Origin: Fibrobacter succinogenes
GTDB lineage: Bacteria > Fibrobacterota > Fibrobacteria > Fibrobacterales > Fibrobacteraceae
DNA length: 32,226 nucleotides
Assembly (NCBI GenBank): GCA_902799745.1
Contig: CADCBQ010000007.1
Location: 72,088 to 104,313, forward strand
Direction: 5' to 3'
Shown here: positions 1-7,780 of the stretch, piece by piece
How positions within the stretch are numbered: the stretch's first letter is position 1
How the letters are laid out: each line of letters starts with the position of its first letter
The notes under the pieces: model-generated
Databases searched by the model: none
What the model was told of the DNA's origin: nothing
The model's input: the letters and a program-made list of their open reading frames with translations, nothing else
Program-made: the position numbers and the translations under genes

Positions 1-1
1 C

Positions 2-1699
2 GATTTCGAGAAGTACCTGGACGCACTCGCCGCAGACAGTAGACAAGAGACGAAAGACGAGAGAACGGCCCAAAGGGGCCTACAGACGAGAGACGAAATA
101 AATGCCCCGGCGTTAACATTAGAACAAACTAACGCATTCAATACGCTTAGCGAAGAACTGGACAAAGACGGATTCCGCGGCGTATTGCTTCACGGCGTCA
201 CGGGCTCGGGCAAGACCCGCGTTTACCAGGAGCTCGCCCTTGAGGCGATCAAGCAGAACAAGAAAGTTTTAATACTCGTGCCCGAAATCGGGCTCACCCC
301 ACAAACGCTCAAGCGCTTTGAAGATTTTCTGCAAGTCCCGATTGTGGTTTTGCACTCGGCGCTTTCCGCACCCAAGAAGCGCGAAGGCTATGTCTCGATT
401 CTGAAGGGCGATGCGCAAGTGGTTCTCGGCACCCGCAGTGCCATTCTTGCGCCGTTCGATTTCGACCTGGTGATTCTCGACGAAGAGCACGACACGTCCT
501 TCAAGCAACAGGATCCGGCGCCGCGTTACCACACTCGCGAAATGGCATTCCATTTGGCGTACAAGTACGGCGCCCTCGTGGTTCTCGGAAGTGCCACGCC
601 TTGCCTCGAAACATTCTATAACGCGCAGGCGAAAAATTTAAAGATTGTCACACTCAAGGAACGCGCCACACAGGCGCCGCTTCCGAAGGTGCAAATCGTA
701 GACATGGGCAAGATGCGCCAGCAAAAGGGCATTCTCCTGTCGCCCACACTGCGCGAAGCTTTGACCGATTGCATCGAGAAGGGCGACCAGGCAATTATCC
801 TCATGAACCGCCGCGGTTTTTCGAAGATGCGCGTGTGTACCGAATGCGGCGAGACGCTTTACTGCAAGCACTGCCACATTCCTCTCGTATACCACAAGCA
901 ATACCGCTCGCTCATGTGCCACTACTGCGCCGCCCTTTACCCGGTGAACACACCGTGTAGCGCCTGCGGCGCCGAAACTTACGAGTTTGTGGGCGGCGCT
1001 ATCGAGATGCTCGAAGAAGAAATCGCCGAATGGATTCCGAATGCGAAAGTGATTCGCATGGACCGCGACACCACCCAGAACGTGGGCGCCAGCGAAAAGA
1101 TTCTTGATGCGTTCCGCAACCGCGAATACAATATTCTGATTGGAACGCAGATGGTCGCCAAGGGCCACGACTTCCCGGGCGTGCAATTAGTCGGGGTCGT
1201 TGGCGCCGATAGTGGCCTCGGCATCCCCGATTTTCGCTCTACCGAAAGGCTTTTCCAGCTGCTCAGCCAGACTGCAGGGCGCGCGGGTCGTGCCGGCGGC
1301 GAAGGCCAAGTACTCATTCAGACGCTCAAGCCGAGCGAACCCGTAATGCAGTTTGCCGTGAACCATGACTTTAACGGATTCGCGAATAAGGAAATGGAAG
1401 ACCGGCGCGCCGCCTTCTACCCACCCTTCTGCAAGCTCGTGGAAATCAGCTGCGGCAGCCGCGACGAAGACTTATTGCGTCACACCGTCGAACGGCTCGA
1501 AGCCCTTCTCCGTGCGAACAAGAATCTCATGGTGCTCGGCCCTGTGGACGCCTTCGTGCCCGTCGTACAAAACGTACATTGGGCAAAGCTCTACATCAAG
1601 ACACAAGACCTCGCCCCCGTCCGCAAAGTTCTGCACCCCATCATAAATGCACCCAAGCCCTGGGTGCAAAATGTGGAAATCAAAGTGGAAATTGAGTAA
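2..1699 (+). CDS. priA: Primosomal protein N' (PriA helicase), 5'-truncated by the window edge
   Basis: PriA is a 3'-to-5' DNA helicase that recognises stalled forks and reloads the replicative helicase. The reading frame is open from base 2, so the N-terminal DNA-binding domain lies outside the window; 565 residues are visible, against about 730 for a full protein. The sequence shows the Walker A motif GVTGSGKT, the DEEH box, helicase domain 2 (IGTQMVAKGHDFPGV and QTAGRAGR) and an inserted zinc module with four Cys pairs (CTEC, CKHC, CHYC, CSAC). A TTG at 185 lies mid-frame and is not the true start. Just before the helicase domain, codons 14-33 of the visible part are encoded by a repeat-like purine-rich stretch (see findings). 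The gene ends two bases from the convergent barrel gene, with no room for a terminator between them. Confidence 0.97.
   Translation, partial: DFEKYLDALAADSRQETKDERTAQRGLQTRDEINAPALTLEQTNAFNTLSEELDKDGFRGVLLHGVTGSGKTRVYQELALEAIKQNKKVLILVPEIGLTPQTLKRFEDFLQVPIVVLHSALSAPKKREGYVSILKGDAQVVLGTRSAILAPFDFDLVILDEEHDTSFKQQDPAPRYHTREMAFHLAYKYGALVVLGSATPCLETFYNAQAKNLKIVTLKERATQAPLPKVQIVDMGKMRQQKGILLSPTLREALTDCIEKGDQAIILMNRRGFSKMRVCTECGETLYCKHCHIPLVYHKQYRSLMCHYCAALYPVNTPCSACGAETYEFVGGAIEMLEEEIAEWIPNAKVIRMDRDTTQNVGASEKILDAFRNREYNILIGTQMVAKGHDFPGVQLVGVVGADSGLGIPDFRSTERLFQLLSQTAGRAGRAGGEGQVLIQTLKPSEPVMQFAVNHDFNGFANKEMEDRRAAFYPPFCKLVEISCGSRDEDLLRHTVERLEALLRANKNLMVLGPVDAFVPVVQNVHWAKLYIKTQDLAPVRKVLHPIINAPKPWVQNVEIKVEIE
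41..98. repeat. Purine-rich repeat with a GGCCC/GGGCC hairpin, read in frame within priA
   Basis: AGACGAGAGA occurs at 55-64 and 84-93, and GAGACGAAA at 47-55 and 90-98. They flank a perfect hairpin GGCCC-AAAG-GGGCC at 67-80. The whole stretch stays open in the priA frame and encodes a charged linker before the helicase domain. It looks like a short dispersed intergenic-type repeat tolerated inside a gene. That it is dispersed is inference; only the internal repetition is visible here. Confidence 0.5.
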
Positions 1700-1701
1700 G
1701 G

Positions 1702-3039
1702 CTAGAACGGCCCTATTGTAAACGCCATTCCGATATTAAAGTACAGGCCAGGGACATACAGGGCGGGCGACCACACCAATCCTAGTTCAAAAGCCATGTA
1801 GTTTTCGTAGAAAAACGCCGTACGCGATTCCAGGAACTTCATATCCATATCAAGCGGAATCTTGACCTTTTCACGCAAGCCCATTACATCTTCGCTCTGG
1901 AAATAGTATTCGCCATAGACATTGATGCCTTCGACATGCTTGACCGTCTCGGTATAAACGGTATCGCCCCTATAATTGGTTCTGGGGCGATCAGAATATT
2001 CATCACGCTCAACCTCTTTTCCAGCCCATACCAAATGACCATAACCGGCACCAAAGCCATAGCACCTGGCACTCGTCGGACTACAATGAACAAGGCCCAG
2101 GTTCACATCAAAGTGTCCCCCGAATCCGGAAAAGCCTCCCAAGTACATCGAAGAATCCTTGTACCAATCCATGTCGTCAATAATGGGGTCGGTATAATGA
2201 GAAAAATTCAAGCCAACCCCACCGCTCAACTTGACGGCCCAATTTTTCGAAATACTTCCTACATACACAGGCGTGTATAAGCTGTCGTAGTTCGTAAACA
2301 CACCATTAACCAAGTCATCGTCATCAAAATCCTTGAGATCCTTTCTCGGCACACTCATCTTTTTGATTTTAACAACTTCTTCGCCTCTGCTATTTCTGCC
2401 GACGCGGCCCTTGTATTCAATCGTCTTGTAACCGGACTTGATATGCAGCGAATCCTTTTGTCCGAACAAGCCCTTTTCATAACGCAATTCATGCATTAGG
2501 CCGTTGCCGTTCCAGAACAAGTTTGTTCCATCTACATTGTACTGAACATGATGTCCTTTAAACGGCATAATGAGCAAGCGATACAAATACCCGGCCGAGA
2601 ATTCAAATACATAGCGGGCAGTACGTTCATCAATTTCTTTTTGCAGTTTTGTCAAACTATCGTTCCCCATGGCATCGGAACGTTCGCGTTGCTGCCTGGC
2701 AGCCACTTCTTCAACATACTGGTGGAGCGGTGTCGCCTTAAAAAATCCAGGCGTGTAGACATCAGGATCAAAAAGATCGCCGCACTTGTCTATCCAACGC
2801 TTAAAAAGCGTATCCACCTCGGCAACACGCACCGAATCCAGTTCCAAGAAAAGGCTATCCTTACCCAAAACTGGATTGAGCATTTTCTGCACCGCATACT
2901 GTGGAGCCGAAAACACATTCAAGCTATCGATACATTCAATGGCATGCGCCTTGAGAGCCATGTCATCCATCTTTTCGGCAGCAAAAGCCATCGAGCTAAA
3001 CAAGGCCACGGAAACGGCAAACTTCAAAAGAAACTTCAT
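1702..3039 (-). CDS. Secreted hypothetical protein, probable outer-membrane beta-barrel
   Basis: The product is not a recognised named family. The chosen ATG at 3039 follows a clear AAGGAG and yields a classic signal peptide (MKFLLKFAVSVALFSSMAFA). The longer frame upstream has no such support. The mature protein has 445 residues counting the signal. Its second half alternates hydrophobic and aromatic residues with Gly (for example KLSGGVGLNFSHY and FGAGYGHLVWAG) and ends in FTIGPF with a terminal Phe, as outer-membrane barrels do. A more polar N-terminal region of about 120 residues precedes a YRLLIMPFKGHHVQYNVDG segment. It is the last gene of a minus-strand envelope group after the receptor and the dipeptidase. 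It has its own TATATT -10-like box at 3060-3065. The barrel assignment is inferred from residue pattern only. Confidence 0.75.
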   Translation of the reverse strand: MKFLLKFAVSVALFSSMAFAAEKMDDMALKAHAIECIDSLNVFSAPQYAVQKMLNPVLGKDSLFLELDSVRVAEVDTLFKRWIDKCGDLFDPDVYTPGFFKATPLHQYVEEVAARQQRERSDAMGNDSLTKLQKEIDERTARYVFEFSAGYLYRLLIMPFKGHHVQYNVDGTNLFWNGNGLMHELRYEKGLFGQKDSLHIKSGYKTIEYKGRVGRNSRGEEVVKIKKMSVPRKDLKDFDDDDLVNGVFTNYDSLYTPVYVGSISKNWAVKLSGGVGLNFSHYTDPIIDDMDWYKDSSMYLGGFSGFGGHFDVNLGLVHCSPTSARCYGFGAGYGHLVWAGKEVERDEYSDRPRTNYRGDTVYTETVKHVEGINVYGEYYFQSEDVMGLREKVKIPLDMDMKFLESRTAFFYENYMAFELGLVWSPALYVPGLYFNIGMAFTIGPF

Positions 3040-3059
3040 CTGTTCTCCTTTTGAAGCAA

Positions 3060-3065
3060 AATATA
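3060..3065 (-). promoter_or_regulatory. TATATT -10-like box before the barrel gene
   Basis: On the minus strand TATATT lies 20 bases upstream of the ATG at 3039, with AAGGAG between them. No good -35 box is visible at 16-18 bases. The same hexamer recurs before other genes in the window. Confidence 0.4.
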
Positions 3066-3080
3066 AAAACAAAGTAATTA

Positions 3081-3803
3081 TTACAGCGGGAACTTAGGAT
3101 AGTTTTCGCGCACGTACTTGCTCGGATAGGCGTTAAAATGCCACCATTCGCTGCCGAGCGGGACCCAGCCCGCCCCGCGCATAATCTTGCGGAGCTTATT
3201 GCGGTTATCAACTTGTTGCTGCGTCAAACGGCCGCTCTTTAAAGCTTCCGCTTCGCCGACTTCGCCCGCGCAACGCTCAAACGAATCAAAGTCCGTGCCC
3301 ATGTCAAGCAAGTTGCCATCGGCATCGGTAATGCCCAAGTCAAGCGCCAAGCCAAAGTTATGGAGCCCGCCCGTGGCCGGCGATGAAACGTAAGCAGAAT
3401 AGGGCGTTCCGCGCACGGTCTTGCGCAAAGCTTCCTGCGCATACAATGGGCGCGAGGCGTCAAAAATCACGAGCTCGTAGCCGGGCATTTCACGTTCCAT
3501 AATCTTGATTGCCTTGCGAAGTTTTGCCGCGGCATCCTTATGCACAAAGGCGCGCTGTACACCGCAATACAAATCGTGCCCCGTCACATTCTCGAAGGTC
3601 GCGTAACGCAAGTCCATGCGCACGCCTTTCAGGCGGGTGATTTCGACCATATTGGAATCATTCGTCGCAAATTCAATCCACTTCTTTACCGAAGAACAAT
3701 AACGCAAAGGCTTTTCAGGCTTCGGCGGCACAAACAAGGAATCTGTCTCATGCGCGAAGCCGAAAACAATCAGCAAAAAAAATGCAATCAATACATTTTT
3801 CAT
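3081..3803 (-). CDS. D-alanyl-D-alanine dipeptidase, VanX/DdpX-like (peptidase M15D), exported
   Basis: This zinc dipeptidase hydrolyses D-Ala-D-Ala, as in cell-wall turnover or recycling. The VanX active-site layout is complete: DASRP arginine at residue 118, zinc ligands H148 and D155 in GLHNFGLALDL (seven apart), catalytic E219 and zinc ligand H222 in SEWWHF. The N-terminus (MKNVLIAFFLLIVFGFAH) is a signal peptide, so it should act in the periplasm. The ATG at 3803 is preferred over a TTG two codons upstream; neither has a strong ribosome site. It sits 58 bases downstream of the TonB-dependent receptor gene and 41 bases upstream of the barrel gene, all on the same strand. No vanA/vanH-type genes are near, so housekeeping or nutrient use is likelier than glycopeptide resistance. 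Confidence 0.9.
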   Translation of the reverse strand: MKNVLIAFFLLIVFGFAHETDSLFVPPKPEKPLRYCSSVKKWIEFATNDSNMVEITRLKGVRMDLRYATFENVTGHDLYCGVQRAFVHKDAAAKLRKAIKIMEREMPGYELVIFDASRPLYAQEALRKTVRGTPYSAYVSSPATGGLHNFGLALDLGITDADGNLLDMGTDFDSFERCAGEVGEAEALKSGRLTQQQVDNRNKLRKIMRGAGWVPLGSEWWHFNAYPSKYVRENYPKFPL

Positions 3804-3861
3804 TTTCAAAGCCCAAAGGGAGCTACGCGACCGCGCTCATACCTCAAAGCGAAGCGACCTG
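3804..3861. repeat. Repeat-like intergenic spacer between receptor and dipeptidase genes
   Basis: This 58-base spacer contains CCCAAAGGGAGCTACGCGAC and, reading the other strand, repeated GGTCGC units. Its CCCAAAGGG core is shared with the hairpins at 67-80 and 13834-13853. It may be a dispersed intergenic repeat. Membership of a family cannot be shown from one window. Confidence 0.35.
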
Positions 3862-6222
3862 TTAAATTCCCAGCATCACTTCGACGCCGAATTGCACATA
3901 CAGGCCCATGCCTTTCGCCATAAAGGGAACAAGGTCATAGCCGTCGGTAGAATCATCGTTATTGTCGCGAGTCACCCACGAACGTTCACGGTCGTTTTCG
4001 CTTCCCAAGAACTTGAGAGCGTCAACATCGAGATTTGCAAAGATGTTGTCCACTTCCACGTAGAAACGGGCGCTTCTAAAGAAAGCCTTCTTGCCAATCA
4101 AATCCAGATTCACGCGGGCATCTGTACGGAACATATCCGTGAATTGATTCAAATCCCTCAGGCGGCGAGTTCCATTGCTATGGCTCTTTACATCGGACGG
4201 CTGAATTTCGTAGTAGTACAGCGGGCGATGCAAGGCTGCGTGGTGCGTAATAATCAAGGACACAATAGAGTCCTTACGCGGATAGTAACGGAAATGCGAC
4301 AAGATGTCGAAGCGAGAATTAGCTTCCCACGGGAGCGACGCGCCCCCTTCCAGTTCATATTCACCATACACGGAGCTCAAGTTGGTCGCCATCGAGAAAT
4401 GGTGCGAGGTCTTGAGTTCCACCGTACCCGAAGCACCCGCCACCCAGGCATAGTCCACGGGAGTCACATCGTTGTACTGCGCATAGGCCTTGGGCATCGG
4501 CAACAGCGGATCCGGATAGTAACGGCCAAAGCCAGAACCCTGAGCCACAAAATACTTAGACGTATAGCCCAGGCCAAGCTTTCCAGAAACGCCCGATTCC
4601 AAGCGACCAGTCAGTTCGCCATCATCGTAATAAGGTTTCCAGTCGCTACGGTAAGCGGTATTCGCGAACAGTCTCCAGTACGCCGTATCGACCTTGGAAA
4701 GATTCTGTTCGAAATCGAACGAGGCGGTCGGAGCGGCTTCACGTTCATGCAAATCGGTAATGGCTCCCGCCGAAAGAATCTTCTGCGAAAAGTCGTCTCG
4801 CCAGTTCAAGCGGAACGCACCAGACCAAACACCGGCATTAAAATCACCAGATTCCGTACCACCAAAGTCCGGGTACTTGCGTTCTACAAAATGATGTTCG
4901 TAAAGCAAGGCGCTGCTCAGTTTGGAACCGAGAATGCTTCCCTTGAAATTCTTATCGACTCCACCGCTCAAAGTCGTATGGGTCTGTTCGTAAGCATCGA
5001 TAAAGGTCGTCGCTTCTTTCGAATTTGCCGTGCTGCGGAAACCTAACGTGTCGCGGAGCGTATCGCTCAGCACTTCACGGACAACACCTGCATGGAACGA
5101 CGTTCCAAACTTCGAATCATATTCGCCACCAACAACCAAATATTCCTGCTTGCCTTCGATAATCGAAATCGAATTGGTCTGGTCATAGGCCGTCGAAGTA
5201 TCCTGACGAATACGGTAGTCATCGGAACTATACAAGGTACGCAAGGCCCAGGTGTTGCCGCTAGAATCAGAACCGTTGAACTGTGCATAAACATCGTAGG
5301 CAGTCAGGTCGAACGGATCCGAAGACTTCACCTTGCAATTATCGACGCAGTCTCCGTCGCGCTTGCGGAATTCCGTAAAGAACTTTTCGCCAAGGTTCTT
5401 GAGCATTTCATCGTCCAGTCTGCGGAATGCAAAGCGGAAACTGTCCCAGAACATCCACGGGGCATCGACCACAACTTCCTGGAGCGTAATACCGGCGGTA
5501 CCCTTAAGGCCCCATTCGCCCTTGGTCTGTTCCGGGATATACTGCACCGAAGTCGCCAGTCCCTGGCCAATCGGTCCTTCGCCATAATGGTCATGGATTT
5601 CAATGCCACTCAAGATATGCGGATTCACAATTGAAAGGTTACCCGGGAACCCCACATCCAGGTGGCGCATATTCGGAATACGGAGTCGACCCAAATGGTA
5701 GGCCACGTCGCTTGCACGGGAGCCATCGTAGTAAAGGGCGCTGCTAAAATCTTTCTGGCCCGAAATACCCGGCATCTGGCTCAGGTGTTCCGTCACATCG
5801 AAGCGCATTCCAGCCGCATCTTCAAGCTTATCGAGATTCACCTTGCGTTCAAAGTTCCATTGGACCTTATCGCCGCCACCGCCAATCACGGTGCTCGTGC
5901 CCAAGTTACGCACATCGGAGGTAGTCTGCATCGTAACGATCATGTCGAAAAGATCCGCATAATCCTGCAGTTCCACCTGCACGCTGTCAAAGCCGTCTTT
6001 CTTAAACAATAGAATCGCGTTCCTAGAATCAACCGTCAATTCAAAACGACCATCTGAATCGGTCTCGCCCAACTTCTTGCCCGACAAATATGTAATGGTA
6101 GCCTCTTTAATCGGCAAATCGGTTTCGGATTCCAAAACCACACCCACAATCAAGGTCGGGGTCGCGGCAAACACGGCGACTGCAAAAAGCAGGACAAAAA
6201 CAAACAGGGAACGAATTCTCAT
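3862..6222 (-). CDS. TonB-dependent receptor-like outer-membrane protein with carboxypeptidase-regulatory-like domain
   Basis: The 786-residue protein begins with a signal peptide (MRIRSLFVFVLLFAVAVFA). A CarboxypepD-regulatory-like beta-sandwich follows at about 22-95, including VVLESETDLPIKEATITY and GETDSDGRFELTV. A plug-like domain spans about 125-230, with LSQMPGIS and LRIPNMRHLDVG. A long barrel-like region ends in VQFGVEVMLGI. Such receptors import large ligands across the outer membrane using TonB energy. No convincing TonB box is visible and the substrate is unknown. The start at 6222 has no AGGAG, but TAATTT ends seven bases before the ATG, a geometry shared with other genes here. 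It is divergent from the amidase gene and heads the minus-strand group with the VanX-like and barrel proteins. Confidence 0.85.
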   Translation of the reverse strand: MRIRSLFVFVLLFAVAVFAATPTLIVGVVLESETDLPIKEATITYLSGKKLGETDSDGRFELTVDSRNAILLFKKDGFDSVQVELQDYADLFDMIVTMQTTSDVRNLGTSTVIGGGGDKVQWNFERKVNLDKLEDAAGMRFDVTEHLSQMPGISGQKDFSSALYYDGSRASDVAYHLGRLRIPNMRHLDVGFPGNLSIVNPHILSGIEIHDHYGEGPIGQGLATSVQYIPEQTKGEWGLKGTAGITLQEVVVDAPWMFWDSFRFAFRRLDDEMLKNLGEKFFTEFRKRDGDCVDNCKVKSSDPFDLTAYDVYAQFNGSDSSGNTWALRTLYSSDDYRIRQDTSTAYDQTNSISIIEGKQEYLVVGGEYDSKFGTSFHAGVVREVLSDTLRDTLGFRSTANSKEATTFIDAYEQTHTTLSGGVDKNFKGSILGSKLSSALLYEHHFVERKYPDFGGTESGDFNAGVWSGAFRLNWRDDFSQKILSAGAITDLHEREAAPTASFDFEQNLSKVDTAYWRLFANTAYRSDWKPYYDDGELTGRLESGVSGKLGLGYTSKYFVAQGSGFGRYYPDPLLPMPKAYAQYNDVTPVDYAWVAGASGTVELKTSHHFSMATNLSSVYGEYELEGGASLPWEANSRFDILSHFRYYPRKDSIVSLIITHHAALHRPLYYYEIQPSDVKSHSNGTRRLRDLNQFTDMFRTDARVNLDLIGKKAFFRSARFYVEVDNIFANLDVDALKFLGSENDRERSWVTRDNNDDSTDGYDLVPFMAKGMGLYVQFGVEVMLGI

Positions 6223-6271
6223 GATTCTTAAATTAGAAAAAACACCGCCCTAAGTTCTACCGGCGATGTGC

Positions 6272-6277
6272 TATATT
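6272..6277 (+). promoter_or_regulatory. TATATT -10 box six bases before the amidase start (leaderless candidate)
   Basis: TATATT ends six bases before the ATG at 6284, so transcription would begin at or next to the start codon. No Shine-Dalgarno sequence is present and there is no good -35 hexamer. The HU-like gene has the same layout. Confidence 0.5.
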
Positions 6278-6283
6278 TACAGT

Positions 6284-7054
6284 ATGCTCGATATTTACCT
6301 AGTACAAATGGCGGTCGTCCCGAACGACAAGGCAAAAAACTTCGTCAAAGTGCGCAAACTAACCGCTAAAATTCAAAAAGACCCGACCGATCCTGTACCA
6401 GGCTTAATCGTTTTACCCGAAATGTTTGCCACGGGCTACCTGCCCCTGCACCCCGAATCGGCAGCTGAAGATTTTTCGACCAACAACTCCGGCGAAACAG
6501 CAAAGTTATTATCCGAACTCGCAAACCAAACCGGTTGCTATGTCATGGGAGCTGGCATTGCGCTTTCAAACGGAAAGCTATTGAACCACAGCAGCGTCTA
6601 CGCCCCCGGTAACGCAAAAGAATTTGCCCACTACGACAAGCGTCGCCCCTTCTTTATGGAACAGGCCAAATTCAGCGCCGGCGAAAAAGTTAATTTGTTT
6701 AAAATTAAAGATTGGAACATCGCTGCAACCATTTGCTTCGACCTGCGATTCCCCGAACTCTACCGCGACGCTACCAAGGCGGGCGCAAGGCTCATCACGG
6801 TTCAGGCCGCATGGCCTGTGGAACGAATTGCACACTGGAGAACCCTTTTGCAGGCCCGCGCCATCGAAGACCAAGTGTACATGGCCGCCGTGAATACCGC
6901 CATCTATGGCGGGAATTCAATGATTGTAAGCCCCAAAGGCGAAATCATGGCAGAGACCGACGACAAGAGCGAAGGCATTGTACATGCACGCATCGAGTCG
7001 GCTCAGCAAGAAGAATACCGCAAAAAATTCCCTGTTTTGAGGGACATTTCGTAA
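6284..7054 (+). CDS. Carbon-nitrogen hydrolase (nitrilase superfamily), omega-amidase-like
   Basis: This cytoplasmic amidase belongs to the nitrilase superfamily. The Glu-Lys-Cys triad is visible: E46 in LIVLPEMF, K119 in HYDKRRPFF and C151 in TICFDLRFPELYR. The sequence SRAIE-like LLQARAIEDQVYMAAVN and the 256-residue length fit the YafV/NIT2 omega-amidase branch, which hydrolyses alpha-ketoglutaramate or alpha-ketosuccinamate. The exact substrate is inference. The second ATG at 6284 (MLDIYLVQM) is chosen over that at 6266, because family members begin with this beta strand and a -10-like TATATT lies between the two codons. It is divergent from the receptor gene. Confidence 0.88.
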   Translation: MLDIYLVQMAVVPNDKAKNFVKVRKLTAKIQKDPTDPVPGLIVLPEMFATGYLPLHPESAAEDFSTNNSGETAKLLSELANQTGCYVMGAGIALSNGKLLNHSSVYAPGNAKEFAHYDKRRPFFMEQAKFSAGEKVNLFKIKDWNIAATICFDLRFPELYRDATKAGARLITVQAAWPVERIAHWRTLLQARAIEDQVYMAAVNTAIYGGNSMIVSPKGEIMAETDDKSEGIVHARIESAQQEEYRKKFPVLRDIS

Positions 7055-7196
7055 AGTGCTGTAAACAAATTCATACAAAGCGTTTTAGAGTAATTTTCAT
7101 CACATTTTCGAAAAAATTCTTTACTTGGCCTAATTCACGAACTATCAACAAGTTAGGCTCATCATACCCAAAAATCATGAAAAAAAGGAAATTTTT
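7055..7196. other. AT-rich intergenic segment without a gene
   Basis: No open frame of note is present. GCCTAA (7129-7134) and TTAGGC (7153-7158) could pair across a loop of about 18 bases, a weak candidate for a terminator of the amidase gene since no T-run follows directly. The end is very A/T-rich and runs into the promoter at 7197. Confidence 0.4.
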
Positions 7197-7225
7197 TTGA
7201 CATTGAAATGTCAGAAATTTATTGT
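7197..7225 (+). promoter_or_regulatory. Sigma70-type promoter of the microprotein-maltokinase operon
   Basis: A consensus -35 TTGACA (7197-7202) is followed by a 17-base spacer and TATTGT (7220-7225). Transcription would start near 7232, giving a leader of about 45 bases before the ATG at 7278. The antitoxin promoter at 23344-23372 uses exactly the same two hexamers and spacer length. Confidence 0.75.
7198..7213. promoter_or_regulatory. Perfect 7-2-7 palindrome over the -35 box, candidate operator
   Basis: TGACATT-GA-AATGTCA is a perfect inverted repeat whose left arm covers most of the -35 hexamer. A dimeric regulator bound here would block RNA polymerase. Which protein binds it is unknown; the adjacent helix-turn-helix microprotein is a candidate. 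Confidence 0.6.
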
Positions 7226-7277
7226 ATCTTTATTGACGTAAACGAATCGACAAGTGTCTTAACGTGTGAGGTAAATT

Positions 7278-7409
7278 ATGTCGAACACAAACAGACTCCA
7301 GTATGCGAAGGCGTTAATTAAGGCCGGAATCACGCGTGAACTGATTCTCAAAATCACAGCGATTTCGAGCTATCAGTATTCGCAGATTCAAAGAGAACTT
7401 GCGGCCTAA
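7278..7409 (+). CDS. 43-residue microprotein consisting of a lone helix-turn-helix motif
   Basis: The ATG at 7278 follows GAGG at a normal distance and a consensus promoter. The frame gives 43 residues ending at TAA 7407-7409. The core LIKAGITRELILKITAISS followed by YQYSQIQREL has the spacing of a resolvase- or Hin-type helix-turn-helix (helix, Gly-Ile-Thr/Ser turn, helix, Ser-x-x-x recognition helix). Nothing else is left for a catalytic or dimer domain. It could be a small DNA-binding regulator, a dominant-negative partner of a larger regulator, or an adaptor. It lies 17 bases before the unknown gene that overlaps the maltokinase gene, so all three probably share one transcript. I do not recognise the family. 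The coding call rests on promoter, ribosome site and motif. Confidence 0.65.
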   Translation: MSNTNRLQYAKALIKAGITRELILKITAISSYQYSQIQRELAA

Positions 7410-7426
7410 GGTTTCGTACTTTGAAA

Positions 7427-7780
7427 ATGGTGTTGGTTATTCAAGCGCAGCCCGCCACCTCGAATGAGGAAAGGCAGGCTGTGCTTTTTAGTTGCTATCG
7501 CGACGGTTCGCTTTTGCTCGACGCCAAAGACGGCAAGAAGCCCGCCCGCTTTTACCTCAAGCCCGGCGACATTTTTCCATGGGATCAATTTTTGCCTAAG
7601 CTCCTTGTCAACTGGCAACTGTCCGATTTCAAGGATATTCCTAAAGAATTCAAGCCCGAAAAGCGCATTCCCGATTTCGTACTCGAAGGCATTCTCAAAG
7701 AACCTCTCGAAAATCAACTCAAGATTCTTGCCACCCTCAGGGCGCAAGGGTACTTCCCTCCGCTTAAGGCCAGAGGCTAA
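7427..7780 (+). CDS. Hypothetical protein (117 aa), coupled to maltokinase
   Basis: I do not recognise this protein. It is soluble, with no signal peptide or membrane segment. It has a short beta-rich N-terminal part (QAVLFSCYRDGSLLLDA), then ARFYLKPGDIFPWDQFLPKLL and a helical C-terminal third. ATG at 7427 is chosen; a TTG two codons earlier is also possible, and the ribosome site is weak. Its TAA shares a base with the ATG of the maltokinase gene (TAATG), so the two are translationally coupled and may act in the same sugar-phosphate pathway. It follows the microprotein by 17 bases. Confidence 0.7.
   Translation: MVLVIQAQPATSNEERQAVLFSCYRDGSLLLDAKDGKKPARFYLKPGDIFPWDQFLPKLLVNWQLSDFKDIPKEFKPEKRIPDFVLEGILKEPLENQLKILATLRAQGYFPPLKARG

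Noticed and set aside
638..1186. Open frame of 182 codons on the minus strand within priA
   Set aside because: It is antisense to a well-conserved helicase domain, has no ribosome site, and its composition mirrors priA codon structure.
3081..3803. Vancomycin-resistance vanX
   Set aside because: Active-site residues match VanX, but no vanH, vanA or vanRS genes are near and the protein has a signal peptide, unlike cytoplasmic VanX.
7129..7158. GCCTAA/TTAGGC pairing as terminator of the amidase gene
   Set aside because: Only six pairs across a loop of about 18 bases, with no T-run directly after. It is mentioned within the intergenic entry but not called as a terminator.
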